From positions 5,574,425 to 5,638,424 of the forward strand of contig NZ_JAQNDM010000002.1 in the NCBI RefSeq assembly GCF_028368975.1: a DNA stretch of 64,000 nucleotides. Reading direction: 5' to 3'. The DNA is from Stigmatella ashevillena (GTDB lineage Bacteria > Myxococcota > Myxococcia > Myxococcales > Myxococcaceae). Shown piece after piece: positions 61,436-64,000 of the stretch (the stretch's first letter is position 1; each line of letters begins with the position of its first letter). The notes beneath the pieces were generated by a model. It made no database searches, was not told the origin of the DNA, and saw only the letters and a program-made list of their open reading frames with translations. Both the position numbers and the translations under genes were made by a program.

Positions 61436-61480
61436 AGGGGGCGCGCGTCCGACAGCTCCAGTTCAGACCGTGGGCGCCGC
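61436..61480. repeat. Single degenerate repeat unit upstream of DUF6310 copy 2
   Basis: GCGCGCGTCCGACAGCTCCA and the next bases match the repeat family at 38115 and 40075. As in copy 1, it lies just upstream of the toxin start. Confidence 0.55.
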
Positions 61481-61635
61481 ACCAACTCCAGCCCCAGGAG
61501 ACTGCCCCAGCCATGGCCGACCACGAACACCCAGTCCTTGCAACCGGCGCCGGGCCCAGCCCCCCCACTCCTCGGCATCGGCCCCCCTGCGGCCCATGGA
61601 ACAGGATCAGCACCGCGTTGCGCGAGGTGCGAGCC
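61474..61635 (-). pseudogene. Frameshifted fragment of an alpha/beta hydrolase
   Basis: On the minus strand one frame gives RNAVLILFHGPQGG (beta-strand and oxyanion-hole start) and another gives KDWVFVVGHGWGSLLGLELV (nucleophile-elbow region). Together they look like a collapsed alpha/beta hydrolase gene with most of the sequence deleted. It ends inside the short repeat. Confidence 0.4.
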
Positions 61636-62094
61636 CTAGCCCGCCTCGACGAGCGCTGCGAGCTTCGCGAGTGACATCCGCCAGCCGGTCTCGTTATCGA
61701 CGGCGGGCACGCTGCTCGGCAGCCCCTCGTGTACGGCGAGAATCTCGGTGCCGCCGTCCGCATCGCAGAGCGAGAGGGTGATCGTCATCTCGCCGCGCAG
61801 CGCGGGATCCGCCGTCTCGAACTCGACCACTTCGACCACCTGCTCGTCCGGCACGAGCTTCACGAAGCGGCCATGGTACGTGTCCGTGTGCGCCGTCGTC
61901 TTTCCAGTCTCCGTGGGCGCATCGTACGTGAGCGAAATGCGGACCAAGCCCCCTTCGCGGGGCTCGAACACATGCACGTGGCTGGTCATGCCGTCCGGCA
62001 CCCTCCACGCCGCGACCGAGCGCTCATCCAGGAGCGCGCGATAAACCTTTGCACGGGGCGCCTTCACACGGCGGCTGATACGCGTCGTACCCAT
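61636..62094 (-). CDS. SRPBCC/AHSA1-family protein
   Basis: 152 residues. It begins ISRRVKAPRAKVYRALLDER with WRVPDGMTSHVHVFEPREGG and ends DNETGWRMSLAKLAALVE, the typical AHSA1 (activator of Hsp90 ATPase homologue 1-like) START-like fold. Such bacterial proteins bind hydrophobic ligands; the ligand is not known. Single gene. Confidence 0.9.
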   Translation of the reverse strand: MGTTRISRRVKAPRAKVYRALLDERSVAAWRVPDGMTSHVHVFEPREGGLVRISLTYDAPTETGKTTAHTDTYHGRFVKLVPDEQVVEVVEFETADPALRGEMTITLSLCDADGGTEILAVHEGLPSSVPAVDNETGWRMSLAKLAALVEAG

Positions 62095-62191
62095 GCCCGG
62101 AAATTAGCATGGACCGTGGGCGCTTCCAGCGCCTGCGCCGGACAGAGGGGGAGGGCGCCGGGGCGGGCGCTACGGCGGCATCCCGTGCTCG

Positions 62192-63874
62192 TCATTCGAA
62201 AAAGCGGATCTCTCGCCAAGCCACCCACGAAGGGCTCTGGGAAGTCGCCACGCGTATCCATCGGACGTTGGCCGTGCCAGTCCATACGAGCTGCTGCTGG
62301 TCCTGCGTGAAGCCTTGGATGGTGCCCAGAAGCGACCAAGCCCCCAGGGTGGCCGCGCCGTAGATGTGATGCACTGTCGCCCCAGAGGGGTACTGATTCG
62401 TGACCAGTTCGATCCGCCGCACCTGGGTACTGCCGCCGAAGTCATATTCAATCCACTGGGGAGCCACTCCGCCAGCAGCCCAGCTATCCAGCAGGTCACG
62501 GTTGGTGGCGGCAAACGGAACCCCCCAGTCCCAGCTCGCCGAAGCCACGGCGTCCACGGGAAAGATTTGCGTATCCTCTGGGTGAAGCAGGGAGCGGGAG
62601 AACTGGTACAGACGCTCCCTGACCCAGCGCATGTCGCGGGTTCCCTGCTCCGCCTGTCCGTTCGCGTTGAGATCGAGGCTCGGCCACAAGAACGGCGCCA
62701 CGGCCACGTACTTGCCATCGGACAACACCTCCTTGTGCCAGGCGTTGAGCCGACCGATGACAAGGTTTTGAGCGAGCAGGTCCTCATTCGCCGCGTCCCA
62801 GCGGAAGGCTTCGGGGACGGCGATCATTCGCTGACTGGGCGACAGCCACGAGCGCAGGGTCGAGATGTACCAGGGCATGCTCTGGCCATTGCAGTTGTCC
62901 CACGGGCCGTAGCAGTCGAAGCCCACCCAGTCGAACATCGAGACGTAGGCGCTTCCGAGGCCTCGCGTGAGGGTGGGGTAGGCCAGGATCGTCCCCACGG
63001 GCTTCGAGGGAAAGTCCGCGTGCATCCGTCCCGACATGGCTTGCAACCAGCCTCGCATCGTGGCGTCACTGACGTTGTTCACCCAAGCGTTATGGTACGG
63101 CTCATCGAGCGGATAGAAGGCGAGCACCGTGTCCTCGTATCCTCCATCGAGGATGATCCGCCGCACCTGCTCCCACTGCGCCTGCCAATCGGCACTTGGC
63201 GCCAGCGGGCTGCTCGAGAACAGCTGGCCGTTCAGCACCAGGATGGCCTTGCTCCCCACCCGTTTCGCCTCGGCGAGTTTGCCCGCGAGCGTAGAGACCG
63301 CCGTCGCAATCCAGGTGACGTTTGCACCCACCGCCGCAGTCTCCGCTGTGTGGTCGCCTGTCCCGTGACCGTCGAAGGCGCTGGCAAAGTACCCCAGATG
63401 CTCGACCCCCTGAAAAACCTCAATCTCACTCCAGGCGACCCACGAGGGGCTCTGGGTCGTGGTGATGCGGACATAGCGCACCTGTCCGAGGTGGTCGCCC
63501 GAGAGGCCATCCCCTGTGTGCTCCAGCCATTGCCCACCGGAGGTGGTGCCGGTGAAGGTCTTGACCAGCCGAAGGTTGCCCGGATCCTGCCCGACGTACA
63601 CGCTGTGGGAGGTGAGGCCGCTCGGCTCTTGCGCCACGAGGAGCCGGATCTTCCAAAGGGCGACGGTCCTCCCGAGATCCAATTCGATCCACTGTGTGGC
63701 AAAGCCTCCCGCGTTCCAGACCGTGGCAGGGTTGCCATCCACCACATTCGTGGCGGGGGTTCCCGCATAGGTACTGGAGGCGGTGACAGCGATGGGCTGG
63801 AGCCCCTTGGGCGCCGCCTCCACGCGTGGGCACCAGAGCAGCAGTGCGAGACTGACGAAGAGTGCACGGGTCAT
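62192..63874 (-). CDS. Secreted protein with two discoidin (F5/8 type C) domains around a TIM-barrel-like domain
   Basis: 560 residues. The signal peptide MTRALFVSLALLLWCPRVEA ends in an Ala-x-Ala-like site. The N-terminal (about 25-155) and C-terminal (about 425-560) parts are discoidin-like carbohydrate-binding domains with matching motifs (WIELDLGRTVALWKIRLLVA; WIEYDFGGSTQVRRIELVTN; both end QSPSWVAWxEI). The centre contains VLAFYPLDEPYHNAW and MFDWVGFDCYGPWD, resembling a glycoside-hydrolase TIM barrel with DEP as possible catalytic site. It is probably a secreted polysaccharide-binding or -degrading enzyme. The remaining 126 bp of the window hold its promoter region and no gene. Confidence 0.85.
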   Translation of the reverse strand: MTRALFVSLALLLWCPRVEAAPKGLQPIAVTASSTYAGTPATNVVDGNPATVWNAGGFATQWIELDLGRTVALWKIRLLVAQEPSGLTSHSVYVGQDPGNLRLVKTFTGTTSGGQWLEHTGDGLSGDHLGQVRYVRITTTQSPSWVAWSEIEVFQGVEHLGYFASAFDGHGTGDHTAETAAVGANVTWIATAVSTLAGKLAEAKRVGSKAILVLNGQLFSSSPLAPSADWQAQWEQVRRIILDGGYEDTVLAFYPLDEPYHNAWVNNVSDATMRGWLQAMSGRMHADFPSKPVGTILAYPTLTRGLGSAYVSMFDWVGFDCYGPWDNCNGQSMPWYISTLRSWLSPSQRMIAVPEAFRWDAANEDLLAQNLVIGRLNAWHKEVLSDGKYVAVAPFLWPSLDLNANGQAEQGTRDMRWVRERLYQFSRSLLHPEDTQIFPVDAVASASWDWGVPFAATNRDLLDSWAAGGVAPQWIEYDFGGSTQVRRIELVTNQYPSGATVHHIYGAATLGAWSLLGTIQGFTQDQQQLVWTGTANVRWIRVATSQSPSWVAWREIRFFE

Positions 63875-64000
63875 GATGAATACCTTAGGACAGAAAGTTT
63901 ATGACCGGAATGGCAGCACTTCGCCCTTGCGCGCCAATGAACATCCGCTCGACGCCTCAATGGCAGACATCCGTGACATGTCACCAGCCGCTGTCCGGGA

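Noticed and set aside
1-64000. rRNA, tRNA, prophage structural genes or a replication origin
   Set aside because: None was recognised: no conserved rRNA stretches, no convincing cloverleaf, no capsid/tail/integrase genes and no dnaA-type region.

Overview
This is a GC-rich window from a myxobacterium (phylum Myxococcota, probably suborder Cystobacterineae). The assignment rests on gene content: Ser/Thr kinases fused to STAND and sulfatase-modifying-factor domains, many lipoproteins with Kelch or RCC1 repeats, Imm11-type immunity genes, and DUF6310/DUF5953 and SitA-like toxin-immunity pairs. No rRNA, tRNA or CRISPR locus was found. The strain cannot be named from sequence alone.

Layout. 1-8 kb: an RCC1 lipoprotein cut by the window edge, a GAF-AAA+-Fis regulator with a degenerate sigma54-contact loop, a 1265-residue kinase-STAND-FGE protein, and a cysteine-rich secreted protein. 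8-20.4 kb: a toxin/defence island around mnmG. It holds a SitA-like lipoprotein toxin with a HEAT-like immunity partner, a two-gene ATPase cassette bracketed by a duplicated mnmG/toxin junction, intact mnmG, and a three-gene envelope protein - lipoprotein toxin - immunity operon. 20.7-24.2 kb: a NACHT-LRR (bacterial NLR-like) protein whose LRRs are near-identical 66-bp DNA repeats.

24.3-54.7 kb is a mosaic of repeatedly duplicated modules: three paralogous membrane Ser/Thr kinases, three long Kelch lipoproteins with a shared upstream block, one intact imm11 gene with at least four decayed copies, an RCC1 lipoprotein, one intact IS4-type element (21-bp inverted repeats, 11-bp target duplication) and a truncated transposase. 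Among these sit an RNA ligase next to a pre-toxin protein, an EEP-nuclease-like lipoprotein, a DUF6310/DUF5953 pair and an Ntox21-type lipoprotein toxin with a DUF3885-like partner. 54.7-64 kb is more ordinary: an FHA plus metallo-beta-lactamase protein, a LysR/TSUP divergent pair, an AAC(3)-like acetyltransferase, a second DUF5953 gene with a frameshifted toxin, an SRPBCC protein and a discoidin-flanked secreted TIM-barrel-like protein.

Reading. Much of the window looks like kin-recognition and conflict machinery: lipoprotein toxins of the kind exchanged between myxobacterial outer membranes, matching immunity genes, abundant immunity and toxin relics, and two candidate defence systems (ATPase plus partner; NACHT-LRR). 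Kinases and an FHA protein offer a phospho-signalling layer. Toxin delivery, defence function and kinase-FHA links are inferences from family resemblance and position.
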